NCBI RefSeq assembly: GCF_040054535.1
Contig: NC_090797.1
Coordinates: 10,267,001-10,331,000, forward strand
From: Antennarius striatus
Lineage: Eukaryota > Chordata > Actinopteri > Lophiiformes > Antennariidae
Direction: 5' to 3'
DNA: 64,000 nt
The notes beneath the pieces are model-generated. The model saw only the letters and a list, made by a program, of their open reading frames with translations. It had not been told where the DNA came from and made no database searches. Position numbers and translations under genes: made by a program. Shown here piece after piece: positions 11,401 to 25,300 of the stretch. The first letter of the stretch is position 1; each line of letters starts with the position of its first letter.

Positions 11401-14162
11401 CCTTATTTTGCTCATTTATTCAGTATCAGACTGTTAATGACGTTAGTGTCTGTTCATCTTTTCTAGGGGATGACATAACCTTTACAAATATGCATGTATT
11501 CATTTTGACATTCTCTTGTGTTACACCTGTCCCCTCCTCTCTTCTTCCTGCTCAGGTGTCCCGCAGAGTTTCATTGGAGTACCAGTGTGAGGTGGAAAAG
11601 ATCTTCACCTCAGATGAGCTCCTAACTTCCCCAAAGCAAACACTCAGCACTGAAAATGGTGAGAACTAGGTGTGCTGCGTAGATTTGACTGATCCTTGTT
11701 CCCTTGTTTTTCCTCTAACTTTCAATTCCTCAAACCATTCTGTCCTCTCAGGAGGATCTTGGCCAGTTTACGTTCAGCTGACCAATGGCAAAACATTTGG
11801 CTGTGACTTTGTCGTCAGTGCCACCGGTGTTGTGCCAAACACTGAGCCATTTCTCCATGGCAACAATGTAAGTAATTAAGTACTAATCTCTGTTGTGCTT
11901 CAGAGTCTTTTGACTTGACCAGCACCACAAATTTGATTTACTATGAGGTCTGCCTTTTTGTAAACTGATGGGCTACTACAGCCATGTAAATCTAAAGAAA
12001 TGGGAAAATCAGTTGGTAACATTTATAATACATCTTCCTGCTGACTAAGTAATGAAATATATTTTTTAATTATCCCAGATCAACTGTCCATGTTGGTTAT
12101 CAGAAAAACAATCTAGCAGCAGTTAGCTATTAAAGCCTTCAGAGGTCACTAAATCACAGATATGCTTTTCTAAGTTGTTTTAAGCTGGAATTCCCCACAG
12201 TCGCATCATTAAAATGGGTAGAAGTTTGTTACTTTGATTTTAATATTTATTTCCCTTTAAGTATAGTGAATTAATCATACATTGGTCCTTAAAAGTGATA
12301 ACTTGTTTTTTGGCCTTGTGTGTTTAGTTTGCCCTGGCAGACGATGGTGGCCTGCAGGTCAATGAGCACATGAGGACATCAGAGCCAGACGTTTATGCTG
12401 CAGGAGATGTTTGCACTGCATGCTGGGAGGTCAGCCCACTGTGGCAGCAGGTACACTGATTGACAAAGTGTTGCATCAGACAGAAGGACTTTTTTTCTTT
12501 AGAACAGCATCCAGTAGTTGTAGGGATTGTAGCTAATTATTTGCCTTCAGACAAAATGAGGTTATGTTCCACATTAGAGCAAAGATTCTCTGAATCGTTA
12601 AACCCAAAATATGGTGTGACCCAGTTTGGTTTGAGTCAAAGACAACATCTCCATGAGTATTTTGTAGAGACTCAAATGTTTCTGTAATCATTCATCAACC
12701 ACACTCAGTGGAAACATTGTACTTAAGTTAATGAGTTTGTCTTTGTGCCCCCCACAAATAAGGGAGGCATGTATAGTTACCATTGTCCCCTAATAGAGCC
12801 TACCTACCTCAGTAAGTCCATGAGTGTTATGATGATGGTGTGGTTTACCCACATCTCCCCGCAAACCAGTGGACAAAATTCTTTGAAAGTTCACACATGC
12901 TTTCTCTAAACCTGTAATTTGTACATAACTGGCTCCTCCACTTTGCTTTTTTGTTTGGTTTTCTTTTTTCTTCTTTTTAGATTTGTCGTCACTTTGAAAC
13001 TGTGTCAACTACTATGTCTGTTTGCTATTTTTCTGCTAAGATACAGATTATTAGGGTCTGTCCACATTAGGACAAATTGTGTTTTTCAAGTTGTGAGGAC
13101 ATCTTTGTCATCTGATGCTCATTTTCTAGATGAAGTGACGCACAATAGTATTTGTGTTTCTTGTGTGTTTTGCTCAGATGCGGTTGTGGACACAGGCCCG
13201 TCAGATGGGTTGGTACGCCGGCCGCTGCATGGCGGCACACATCCAGTCAGAACCAATCGAGCTGGACTTCTGTTTCGAACTCTTCTCACACATTACTAAA
13301 TTCTTCAACTACAAGGTGCGTTTCATTTCACCACAGGAGAGTGAAGTTATTTAAGTGCTAAACAACATGTTAATCATCTATGATGTAAAGTTTTCCATTA
13401 CTTCCTTTAAATGATGTTTCAGATTGCAGCTCAGCGTCCTCTCCTCTGTACCTCATGGTTCATTTGCATTGTTAAACAGTTTCCTGGTCATTCTACAGGT
13501 GGTCCTGCTGGGGAAGTATAATGGGCAGGGGCTGGGGACCGATTGTGAGCTACTGGTGCGCTGCACCAAAGGCCAAGAGTATGTCAAGGTAATATTCAAA
13601 GAACAGCCATGTGGCAATATTCCTGTGTGCCATTGTATCTGGTGTTTTTAACAGTTAATCATTTATCAACAGTGATACACTTACGTAAGGGACATTTTCT
13701 TCATATGATATCTGACAAATCTATTTTTTATAATCAGCATCTAAGTATCAATTTTGTTTCGTGATAGTCATTTTGCCATTTGAATGCTTTCAGCTCTATG
13801 AAGGGAGCCACTGTTTTTCTTGCTGGTTCAGGGCCTAAGGCAAAAAGAAAAAAACAGATCAGTTGATTATTTGTTCTAGATAAAACGCCCAAACATTTGA
13901 TAGCTTCAGAGTTTGGTCCTTGTGTGTCATCATTTATTCACTTCAGGAGATACTGTGGCTTCTCGCTTCATTTTCACACATGACCCTTGTTATAATGTTC
14001 CAGGTTGTCCTCAGGGGAGGACGGATGGTGGGAGCGGTGCTGATTGGGGAAACAGATCTGGAGGAGACATTTGAGAACCTGATTCTCAATCAGATGGATT
14101 TGACGCCATATGGAGAGGAGTTGCTCAATCCCAACATCGACATAGAAGACTACTTTGATTAA
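8408..14162 (+). CDS. pyroxd1: Pyridine nucleotide-disulphide oxidoreductase domain protein 1
   Basis: FAD- and NAD(P)H-binding flavoprotein of the class I pyridine nucleotide-disulphide reductase fold. In mammals it shields the RTCB tRNA-ligase complex from oxidation, and variants cause myopathy. Thirteen coding exons join without a frame error: 8408-8485, 8584-8664, 8807-8926, 9203-9331, 10084-10157, 10354-10550, 10668-10765, 11556-11658, 11752-11867, 12328-12450, 13178-13315, 13499-13588 and 14004-14162. They encode 501 aa against about 500 in human. Visible motifs are GGGIAG (15-20, first dinucleotide fold), GIRDTDSAQ at the exon 4 end, GNGGIALE (152-159, second dinucleotide fold), SATGVVPN (316-323) and YAAGD (355-359, FAD contact). 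The C-terminus ends IDIEDYFD, as in human. No CxxC redox pair is seen, in keeping with the family. The start at MEEKKEKTF places the Rossmann motif at the expected depth. Confidence 0.97.
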
Positions 14163-14390
14163 ATGCAATTGGAGTCATTCACTGACACGTTGAAAAAAAC
14201 ACAAACAAACTCATAAGTCATTCAAGGCCGATGACACCAATGACAGAATTATCATTCAAGATTATTCTTTCATGGTTTCTTTAAAGATGTGTGAATAAGA
14301 AGCAATAATCTTATTATGCTCTTGTATATTTAAAAATATATTATTCCTTTGAAATTACTTATTCTCAAAAATCAAGTGCCCTTAATGAAT

Positions 14391-14396
14391 AATAAA
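14391..14396 (+). terminator. pyroxd1: pyroxd1 polyadenylation signal (candidate)
   Basis: AATAAA 229 bases after the pyroxd1 stop codon is the first canonical hexamer in a reasonable place. The hexamer lies next to the LINE-like remnant that starts around here, so the 3' end may be influenced by it. Confidence 0.4.
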
Positions 14397-14790
14397 TATT
14401 TGTCTGTAAACATTTCATACAGAATATTCAGCAGAACGTTCTGTTGATATAAAGACATTACATGTGTTAAGTGCTTCAAATAAAAAGAAACAACATAATG
14501 TGAGAAAAAATTACACTTGACAGAATACAAAAAACCCCTACATTTAAAAAGAACTGCAAAAAGCACAAGACAATGCAAAAGGAAAAGGTGAAAGCTTTTT
14601 AAGTATAGAGCTGGCTCTGACATCTGTAGGTAGTGTGTCCCATAGATTTGAGGAAAAAACTGACAAAACCTTCATGTTTCTGGTGGTTTTTGTGATCTCT
14701 TTTTCGTGATGCTGAATAACTAACAATGGAGCGTACAATGCAGCTAGGTACCAGCCCAAATTAGTAATTTAAATATACAGTGTGTGTATA
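14397..14790 (-). mobile_element. LINE remnant (RT C-terminal region)
   Basis: On the - strand, 14760-14540 can be read as VFSSNLWDTLPTDVRASSIL followed by KKLS. This resembles the 'LWNSLPxxVRxxxSLxxFKxxLK' tail that closes many non-LTR retrotransposon reverse-transcriptase ORFs. The surrounding frame breaks in several places and the 5' part is lost. Low-complexity DNA follows. The remnant lies tail-to-tail with pyroxd1. Confidence 0.4.
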
Positions 14791-15924
14791 AAAGTTATGT
14801 TTTTCATAAAGTTGTGGCATAAATTCAATGAATTTAAATTCTCCAGTGACACAAATCTGATAAAACCAGTGTGAAATTGACACACTTTCCCTCTGACTGG
14901 GACATACATGACAATAAGAAAAAAATCTTTTTGTCACTTTATTCTCATTGTGAAACTTGATGAAATGTCTCCTAGAGCAGGAAATACGGCTCCTCGTCTG
15001 CCTCGGCAAACATTATAACAATAGATTTTCAGGCTTGCACAATGCCATCAATTGTTCGTACCATGGATGTTTTGCTGCTGGGCATTTGCAACTTCAAAAT
15101 GTCCTAAAAAAATTGTGTTTCTTATAAATCTTCGATGTATAAGTAATGATCTTCACAAAGAGAATGGAAATGCCTCAAGAAAGTGAACCCTGTGTTCCGC
15201 TCACAAACCTGTATGTTTGGGTTGTTGTTTTTTTTAGTGTTTTGGGGTCAGTAGTTCACAACAACCCACCTTCACACTTAGATTTATTGCTCACACTTAA
15301 AAAAAAAAGGTTGATACATTAACCACTTCAGTCATTATGCGATGATTAAAGATTAACATGTATGACAACAAAACATAATAATCTGACAAGTAGTGAGGAA
15401 TAAATGGGGACATGTTTTTACAACTATAAAGAAAAATTGTTAGGCTTCAAAACAGACTAAAAAAATAAGGGCAATGTCCATGAAGAAGCTACTGATAAAA
15501 TCTCCTTTCCTCAGATGACCCTTGGAAATTCAGCTCCAGTGGAATTGCCCCCTGGCTTTCAAGAAATGACTAGTTACACTGGGAAGTCTCCCCAAATGTA
15601 AGCGTGCTGTGTCAAGATAACATTCGTGTGCCTTTTCTTTTCATGTTACTATGTCCCAGTACAGTATACTACTTTGCAACATAACATATGTACGTAAAGC
15701 TTACTGACTTGACCTCTTTAATGAAAGGTCTCAAACTGAGTGTTTCCACAATCCACATGTTTTGTTTTTTCCTAAAATGTCCTTCCTACGTCTGCTGGTA
15801 TGCCGTTCTAATATTTCCAACACACATTTGACAGAGAGCTCATTCAACCGTATCACGGAAGTGACGTACAGCTTCATGGCGCGATTTCTTTTCATGTGTT
15901 CCGCCTTGCCCCACCCTACTGTGC
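14791..15924. other. Intergenic spacer, nothing recognised
   Basis: AT-rich unique-looking DNA between pyroxd1 and etnk1. It holds homopolymer runs (15232-15237, 15299-15308) and no coding or RNA gene that I can support. Confidence 0.6.
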
Positions 15925-16394
15925 TCTGATTGGCTAAGGAAAGATTTTCTTGTAAAAAAAACAAAAAAAACCTTATATGTATGCACGAAGAACTACCAAG
16001 TTGAATTCCAAACGGATAATTTCACGTTTTGTGTCTACTTTACACTTTTTATTTCTAAATTTGAACGTTTGCTTCACATTTACTTTACCTTTTCTATTCT
16101 GTCGCCGTTGCATAAGTAGTTAATACCAATGTAAAAAGCTGTGTTGAATGATTAAGCTCCGCCTCCGGTAGACCCTGACGGAAGGATCACGCGCTCCTAG
16201 TGAGTCATTCAGCGCATCGCGTGAACATATTCTCCTCGAACGGGTGAGGTTTTTCAGAGACGTTGCTACACACCGACCACGCAGGACCTTAATACCGGCT
16301 GCTGAACATTCATCTCAATATATTGCGAAATTTGCTACGGCGTACAGCAGTCCTGAACAGATTTCAAATTATTTCAAGAAATAAAGATTCAGGC
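15925..16394 (+). promoter_or_regulatory. etnk1: etnk1 promoter and 5'UTR
   Basis: An inverted CCAAT box (TGATTGGC, ~15927), a GC-type element (CTCCGCCTCC, ~16157-16166) and a GTGAGTCATT AP-1/CNC-like site (16200-16209) precede the etnk1 start in CpG-bearing DNA. The reading frame of exon 1 stays open upstream only to a TAA at 16290 and contains no ATG before 16395. A long AUG-started N-terminus like the annotated human one is therefore not encoded in this exon. Confidence 0.5.
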
Positions 16395-19300
16395 ATGGCA
16401 AATTACATTCATGTACCCGACGAGGCTCCCGCTGTGCCCAAAATAGACGTGACAGTTGACGAGAGCGACTACAGATCCGGTGCACTGAAGTTGATTAAGG
16501 AGCTGAGACCCAACTGGAAGCCGTCTGAAGTCAAAGTGAAGGTGTGGTTTCATCTATTCGAATCATTCAATGGAAACTGTTTCTTATGGCATGTATTTTT
16601 ACTCTGTACAATTTTAAGTTGGACAAAATAGCCAAAACATATATTAGCTAGCTAGGTGGTCCTCCATTAATGGGTCTTGTCAGCCAATATTCAATTATTC
16701 AGAGGACAAGATAGAGCCTGCATTTCAATATTACAAATATGCAGCTAATACGTCAATGCCATCGAATAGTTGTTGACATTTATAAACACTGGATTAATTC
16801 AAATGCAACTCTTGGGAAATATTTACTCGTTAAAATACTGTTCGCCTTTGCTAATACCATATGCGTCAGCAGTGGGAGTTTTCCTTGTAGCGTAGCACGC
16901 AGCGCGGCCCCGTTACTGCAGGTTACATTGAAGGCGTGGACGTAGATGCTGGTTGTGAATGTCACGTAAGACGCGAGCTAATTTATCTAGGAGATACAGT
17001 AGATGTGCTGGGGAAAAAAAACCCCGTATCATTTTAGCGCAGGAGTTTCACCTTTACTGTACCATACTTCAGGTGACTTTGTAAAAGCATTCTCTCGAAC
17101 AGGGCTTGTTTCGTAACGGGGCTAGCAGTAAGGGAACATTGTCTCCTGTCTATACGTTGAAAATTCCCAGAACGTGACAAACTTTCCTCTAAACGGGTGG
17201 GGGGCGTGGCTCCTCTCCGTAAACAGGATGGGGGTTGGTCACATGATCACATCGCTTACGTTCGGCAATGAGTGAAATGCGGGAACTCAGCAGATGCCTA
17301 GCATTGCGTCCTGATGAAAATTGAAATTCCTGGCAGTCATGTTATTGTCACGCAATCCAATATAGAATGAACAACTTGTCTGTTGGCACAATGCCGTCAC
17401 TTCACAAAAATGTTCAGACAAGGTTCATTTAAAAAAAAAAAATGAAGGCAATCTTGGCTTAAAATCAGCTTCTCTTTGAATTCTCAGGTTTTATGCAGTA
17501 TTTTGATCAATATACGTCAGGTATAGTGCTTGAAATGTATACTGCAGAGTATTGTCCTCTATGTAAGCCTAGATTTTTGAAGTATCAGTCCAATTCACAA
17601 TTTTTACATCCCTTCTTTCCTTTTTTTGTTTCTGCAGTTTTTCACAGATGGAATAACCAATAAGTTGCTGGGCTGCTATGTGGGTGCAGTCATGCAGGAT
17701 GTGGTCCTGGTCCGTATTTATGGCAATAAAACTGAGCTGTTAGTTGACCGGGAAAATGAGGTGAAAAGTTTCAGGGTACTACATGCACACCGCTGCGCAC
17801 CGCACCTTTACTGTACCTTCAACAATGGCCTGTGTTACGAATTCCTTCAAGGAACTGCGCTGGAGCCTGAGGACATTCGCAGCCAGCCTGTTTTCAGGTA
17901 AACAATGTGCTACCCCGTGGTATGTCATGTGGAGGGGTTGACATTGGAAGCTATTGACAGTCAAATTGGCTTTAATAGTTAAATGCATTTTATGGCATGT
18001 ATTAGAGAAAAAGGGTTGAGATGGAAGAGCTTTTTTTTCCTTTCTTGCCACAGTCCTTGCTTTCATTTTCTTTTTTCACAAAATGGACGCAGTTCCACTG
18101 CTGTTATTTCCATTACAAACGTCACATTGTCCGCATGGAGTGGCTGTCCCAGTCGTGGGTTTAAAAATAAGGGTTAAGCGAAAATGTTTCAACCAACTGA
18201 AGCTGAACTTCTTTAAACGAGTCGTAAGCAGTTTGCAGAGTTTGTCGAAGTTTAAAACTAAAGCAGTTTTAAATTTCCCCACTGTGGGACTATAAAGGGT
18301 TATCTTAACTTTGCAGTAGTTTTGGAGCCCAGTTGCATATTGCAGCATTCTGCTCAAATTCAGATTATCCCATTTTTCTCTTTTATCTTGCAGGCTCATT
18401 GCCAGGCAGCTGGCCAAATATCATGCCATCCATGCCCACAACGGCTGGGTACCACAGTCTGATCTGTGGCTGAAGATGGGCAAGTACTTTGCGCTAATTC
18501 CCAAGAGCTTTGAGGATGCTGAGAAGAATGCAAGGTGAGGTCAGGTAGAGGAAGTAAATTTGTAAATTTCCCAGTTTGGGATCGATAAAGTATGTCTTAT
18601 TTTAGGATTTTAAAAAAGTGAAATCAATCCTCTGGTGGGACTGATTTGACTTTCTTTTAGCTCTTTAATCCCACAAGTTTTACATTGGTTGTTAAAGATG
18701 GAACCACACAAGGAGTGAACCATTTCACTTCTTCTCATCTCTGTTAAACAGCGTGTGATTAGATATGGTAATGTGGTGTGTTGTCATTAAACATTTTAAT
18801 TATCTGTCAGACTGTTCATCTGAGGACTGTTTAAAGGTGTGGTTGAAATTATAACCCCGTATCACATAATTTGTTATTTGGTGTGGAGCAAATAACATCA
18901 AACGTGGCATTTAAAGGTTGCCTTCATTGCTTTTTTGATAATCATTGATCAATGAAGTAATTATTTTATAGCCAAGTAAAAACAACCTGCCTGACTTTTC
19001 AAGTTAAATAAAAAATCCTGTTATACACTTTAGTGGATATTGTTGGTAATGAAGAACAAGTAAGGCTTTCAATAAATAGTTTGAATAGTTTGTATAAACT
19101 GTTAGGCCTTTTAAAGTGATCTGATTACTCTGATATCACTGCATGTAACTATAATGAATGCCTTTTTTATCAGTGAGTCACAGATGTTTGCAGAAGCCAT
19201 GTGTGCGGTGGACCATAAAAATATTTATCACCTGTGCTGTTCAGATGTTAAGGAAGTCATGGAAGTCAAGGAATTTGTAACCTCTACACGTTTGACTTAT

Positions 19301-22300
19301 CTTTACAACTACAGCATTCCCAAGAGACGGCATAAGCTAGTGAAAGATAACGACTGTCGTAATTCATAAGTAGGAAAATATTCAGCTTTCATAAACTGGA
19401 AGAAACTCTGGTTTTATTTGGAACATAACTATTTTGTATTCTTTTGAGTGTCATTGTGACATAAGTGTCCCTCCTTTAAGTTTGTGTAATTAATGTTTTT
19501 TTGAAAAGAACAAATATATTCATCTGTTTTATCACTCAAAACAAATCCAAATCAAAGTGACTTTGTAGACATTTGATTCACATAGAGGCAACCTAAATAT
19601 TAACATGGTAATAAAAACAAAACAAAACACCAGGACTTTACAGGGCTTTTTGTTTGTGTTGAAAATAATTATTCAATGTTTGTATCTCAAATTTAATTCT
19701 GATTCTTTGAAAAAGTATTTGTTCATCGTTGTGACTATCAGTTACAACAGATGCTGGAGCTATGACTACAAATTAGATAGATATAGGATGGATGGATGGA
19801 TAAATACTGTATTAATCCTGAAGGAAATTACATCAAACATTAAATCCATAAAACAAATCAATTGGAGAAAAGGGTTTTCTTAAAACTTTAAAAGGACTTG
19901 ACCCAGACTTTTACATGGTCTTCAGGTTTTTTTTTTTACCATTAATGAAACAACCAATCAAGTTGAGATGATACAATGGAAAATATTTTCTATAATGGAC
20001 CCGTATCTAGCAGACAGGAAATGTGGTTTGAATAAGCAATAGTGACGACTTGAGTAAAGTCGTGTGATCTGTTGTTCTCATATGGTTTCAGTTGACCTTC
20101 AAAAATTCTCCATTTATTGAAACAAATTTTTCAAACACGTACTCAGTTTGGTAACATTTAGTTGTTATCAGACACAGCCTTTGTTTTCTGGGAACTATGT
20201 TGCACATTGTTATAATTATGAAACAAATAATAAAATAATATGGCATATTTTTCTTTCTGTTCCTGTGTCACCCCTATTTCCTGCTATACATGAATATACA
20301 TGTTTGGTAGTCACCTTCTCTGACTCTGCGCCCTCAGGTTGAGGACAGAGGTTCCCAACCCGCTGTGCCTCCGAGAAGAGCTGGTGTGGCTTCAGCAGAG
20401 CTTGTCTGTGTTGGGCTCCCCAGTGGTTCTGTGCCACAACGACTTGCTCTGCAAAAACATCATCTATAACCAGGAGGCAGGTGAGTATAAACCACACAAG
20501 TGTAGTCATAGACATTACTGTGTGACTGAATTGTGTTGTAGTGTGAACGGCATTGGTGCCTGCACTCAGGTAGGAATCCCATTAAGTGCACTTCTTCAAG
20601 GTTAGTCACATGCTTCACTCAGTGTCAGTGTTTGCATGTGGTGCAGGTGTAGAATTAGAACGGTCAGAAAAGACACTCCCGTTATCTGGATACTCTGTTT
20701 TGTTCTACAGGGAATCCTTATCTGGACTGGATGAATGCAGCACAAACACAAAATGGTGTGTTGAGGGTGGGGCAAAATTATGTGCATCTGTCTTCAGTTA
20801 ATTTGGACTGTTTGCAAAGCAGACATCTGAATCAAAGCAGTAAAAACACAGTGAACTTAAGAAGTCCCATGATGGTTTAGTTCCATTAAGGTTCCAGCAT
20901 GCAAAAAAAAAGCAGAATGCCCTCTATTCTTGTAGGTGAAATGCAGCAGTCGTAAATACACCTGTGAGTTTCCTGCCAAGCCACAACATTTGCTGTACAG
21001 TCCATTATGAGTTAAAGTTAAAGCAACTCATCTGTTCCTGATTTTAGTTTTCCTGGGCTTCAGTTTCTCATTCCATTTAAACCCAGAGAGCACTCCCATT
21101 TTTTAACAAGGACCAGAGGCCTTGTTCAGAAGTGAAAAACGAAGCTGTTTCCAATTCGGCTTTTTTTTTTTCTCTCTTCTAAATGACGTCTGATCTGCCG
21201 TTCTAATTCTGTGATGCATACCTGGAACATAACCCAGCCTGAACAAACAATGCCATTCCATCAGTTTTATTGACAGCGCTCAGCTTTAGTAGTGTTCCAC
21301 AGTTTCATGGATTGAATGTGAAGCAGCATGTCCTCATGCAAACTTATTAGTGCTGAGCAACTTTAATAATATTGGTCAATGAGATTGTGCCAGTCAGTGA
21401 AACTGTTGAGAGATTTGCAAATAAGTCTTCTGCAGATTCATTGTCTTTGTAAAGGGGAGAGAAGGGATTATAACGTGGGTGGGAGGATTCAGGATTTTTC
21501 TTTTTTTAATGTATGTGGGAGGTGGGTGGGGTGAGCTGTTAGCCCCCTCGTCAGTTCGTGGCGAGGGGCGGGGCCCTTCTCACAGCTCCTTGTGTCTAGC
21601 CTTTCTCCCCTAGGATGACAGCTGAGGCTGTGGCTGCCCTGCGCCGCCCTGCCGTGGGAGGCAATGGAGAGAGAGAGAAAGAGAGAGAGAGGGAGAGAGA
21701 CAAACCTCACGAACACTCTGCCCTGAGGGCCGTCGTGTAGTCTGCCCACTGCTCAGGCTAATCGGGATGAGTTCATGGCAGCAGTAGGAGCCACGTACCT
21801 ACCCATTACCCTCCAGTGTTACTCGCTCCCCTCCCCCAGCTGTCCTCCTCACTTTAACTTGGCTACTTACGATGCTGGTCATCACACAACTGTTGTTATG
21901 GTTTGCTGTAAAGCTTCTTTACATCACTGCTCCTTTTTTTCCCCCACAACTGGGACTTTCACGGCATCAGTGGTCAGATCCTATCTGTGAAAGGATAAAT
22001 CTGGTGATGTTCTGTGTTTTGTTTATCAGCCAGAACCATCTTGAATTAAACCTGTTTCAATATTACCATGATTATTTTGAAGTAGGCAGTGAGAGCCACA
22101 TTGATTTTTGTTCAGATACATTATGATGAATGCACACAATGTAGTTTAGGAAGTACCGCATTCTGGTATAAATACTTCTAACGGCTCCAGTGCCGTAAGT
22201 AGACTGCAGTAAATCCTTTGTCTACTGAAACAGTGGCCAGCTGTTTTTGTTTGTTTAGCTATAAACATCTGTGACTTCTTAGATTTAAACGTTTGTCCCC

Positions 22301-25300
22301 AGAAGGAATGAATGGGTCCTTTGCTGAAAATTGAAAGACAGACGATCACTAGTTTTGATCTTTTCATGGGTTTAACTGATGTTAAGAATATAGAATATCA
22401 TCGGATTTATCCTTGACAGCTAAACATGCTTCTGCAAAAAGTATTTTATTAAAAGATTTGAAATCTGCCACACAATTAGTTGAACCTTTATTTATGAAAC
22501 TAATGCTTTTATTTCATTGGAACTGTGCAAGCATTAAGTTATGAAGCTCCCATAAGTGTTTATTTTGTCATATTCCAACGAGCAACATTCACCTGAGTGT
22601 TAAAATCTGTTCATGATGCATTTAAATATTTGTAGACTTGCAGAATCATGTTTCAGGCTCGAATTTATAAGGCTGACTCACTTTTTTTTTTGGAAATAAT
22701 ATTGATAAATGCCAGAAAAGTGATCCCTCAAGTGTAATCACACGTTTTAACAAAGCATTCCCATCAAGACCACACCTACTTATGTCAGTAGATCTGATAC
22801 CTCAATAGTCTTGGGACTTAAAGTCATAATGACTTGATTTTTGGTCACACCCACTCAAACTGTCTTAAGTCATTGTTGGAATACACTCTGTCCCTTTCTC
22901 ACTTTGCATTTGCAGCCTTTTGTTCGATTGAAAAGGCAGCGCAGGCATAAAGTCTGAAAATCTATCATGCTGCTACCATCACCTCTGCACTTCTGTTGCT
23001 GTTGTCGTTGGAACCACTTGTCTGCCAAAAGCAACAACAGAGGCTTCCTGCATCGGGAAAAAAAGGGGAACATTTTCTTTTAGCAGTTTTTTTTAACGTT
23101 AAAAGTTTAACGTTTACACTTTAATAAAAAACAAAAGCCGTATTGTCTTTGTTGCCCAGCTTCCAACAGGCTGCTAGTTTTCTTGCCTCTTATTTTCCCC
23201 AGATGTTGGCAAAGACAAAACAAAAACAAAAAACTACGCTCATTGTAATCAGTCACAGGAGCCATAAAATGTGCCACTCAGCAGCCAACAGGAAACCTCT
23301 CAACAGTTCTGTCATTTGCAGAAGCAGCAGAGGTGTCACGCGATTGGGTTTGCAGCAGACCAATAGGAAGGGACCTTTGGAGGGGAGTGTTGCGAGAAGT
23401 GAAGTTGAGGTTGCATGCGTGAGAGGGTAAAGAAAAGTAATAGGAGTTTGGCTGCAGGGCCTGATGTTTCGACACTGTGCGTTGGAGCAAGAATGGATAA
23501 AAGACATGTCAGTGAGAGAGTGAGCATGTGTGAAAGATGTGTTTGCCCCAACCTTTTCATCTGCTGCACAGGGGGGGCTATAGCCACTGCCTGGAGGTGT
23601 TCAGTTGTGTCCCGCTAGGACCCACCCGCTGGCTGGTAACCCACCTCAAAGTGTCTTTCTCTGTAGTCCAGCACCACCTCAGAGACTTATGTTCCACATG
23701 TTAGAGCAAAGACAAAAACCCAAGGCTTGAATAAACCAAGAGATTTAAGAGAAGAGACTTTGAAGTATAATTTATTCTTTTTCTAAATTCCATTGTTTAT
23801 TCATGTCTTTCAAATAATGGGCTTGTAAGTACGGGTTTGTAATTTGAGATCAAGCACATAATGACTGAATTCTTCCCCCTTTGTTCATTGTTAATACTTC
23901 ACACTGTATTTTCAGTGGCCCATAAAAGCGATAGACACGTCACAACACTGTTTGAGCTGTCCTCTTTATACATAAGTCATTAAAAAAAGACGCTTTTCAG
24001 ATTTAAACGTATTTAACGACTTAAGTCATCGAAGCCAGTAGTGCAGAGCTTTCTCAAACGACTTATCATTTTTCAAGCGGGCGTGTCCATGAGGTTTAGT
24101 TTGCTGTCACCCCCAGACTCTCTGCAGCAGCAGCACTTTAACAGCATCTATCGAACTTGGCTGCAGGACATTTGCTTTGGCAGCCCACAGTGCTTTTCCG
24201 CAGATCACTTTCGTGCCTTATGGTGTTTTGCCATCTTCCACCCTTTGTCCATCTGTTTTCTTTTTCCCTCTCTTCCCGTTTCTTCTATAGATTGTATCTT
24301 TGACTCTATTCTGTGCATGTGTCTTAAACAAAGCCAGATGTAGTCATTATTTTCCCCTCTAAAAATTTGAATGCGTGCCATTTGTGGAATAGGGATTTCA
24401 TCTTCAGCTAATGTGTCCCAGATGTTTGTGCTCTTATAGAAGACTTACGTAACCCAGTTATGAGCGTATCTGATCCAATATAACAGATTATATATAGTCA
24501 TTTTTCTTTTCATGTCTTTGGTTTAACTGATCAGAACAACAACAGAAAGCATATACTTCTTGTCTGCAAACTCTGATTTCCTTACATATTAACAACATGA
24601 ATATATTCATCACAAGTAGCATTGTAGTGCATGTGTAGGGAGTATTTTCACATGACTTTTAGTCGACATATTTCTCTTTGTTGCATTTTTCGTGCTGGTG
24701 TCTCCCGCTACAGTCTTGCTTTTCTCAAAATGCAAACCCTTACTCCTCGCTCCACAATCGGCTAACCAGCCATCCTGTCCAGTCAGACAGGGAAAAAAAG
24801 TAACAGTCTGAAAAAAGCCTTGACATCCTCAATATTCAAAGGGAAAAGACAACATAATCATTTTCTCTCAGCCTCCCGTTCCTCTGTCTAAACAACACTG
24901 CTTCTCTTTCCAGGAAATGTAAAGTTCATTGACTATGAGTATGCTGGGTACAATTACCAAGCCTATGACATTGGGAACCATTTCAACGAGTTTGCTGGTG
25001 AGTTAAACCGGTTTTGCATATAGAAAGGTGTGCGTGTGTTGAAAGTTTAATCATGAGTGTTAAATGTGTGTGTTTTGCTGCAGGCCTGAACGAGGTGGAT
25101 TACAGCCACTACCCAGACCGGGCCTTTCAGCTGCAGTGGCTGCGCTCATACCTGGAGGCCTATAATGAGTATAAAGGCCAGAGAGCCGACGTGACCGACA
25201 GAGAGGTGGAGGTCATTTATGTCCAGGTCAACCGATTTGCCTTGGTAAGTGTTTGAATTGCAAATGTGGTTTGAACACATAGATTCTAAAGAGACCTACA

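Noticed and set aside
13152..13361. Alternative frames overlapping pyroxd1 exon 11
   Set aside because: Only the frame [14 protein letters not shown] matches the family; the others are shadows.
19154..19173. ATG at 19154 as the start of an independent small gene
   Set aside because: The ATG lies inside the pyrimidine tract and acceptor of the alternative etnk1 exon, and the phase fits etnk1 exon 3 better.
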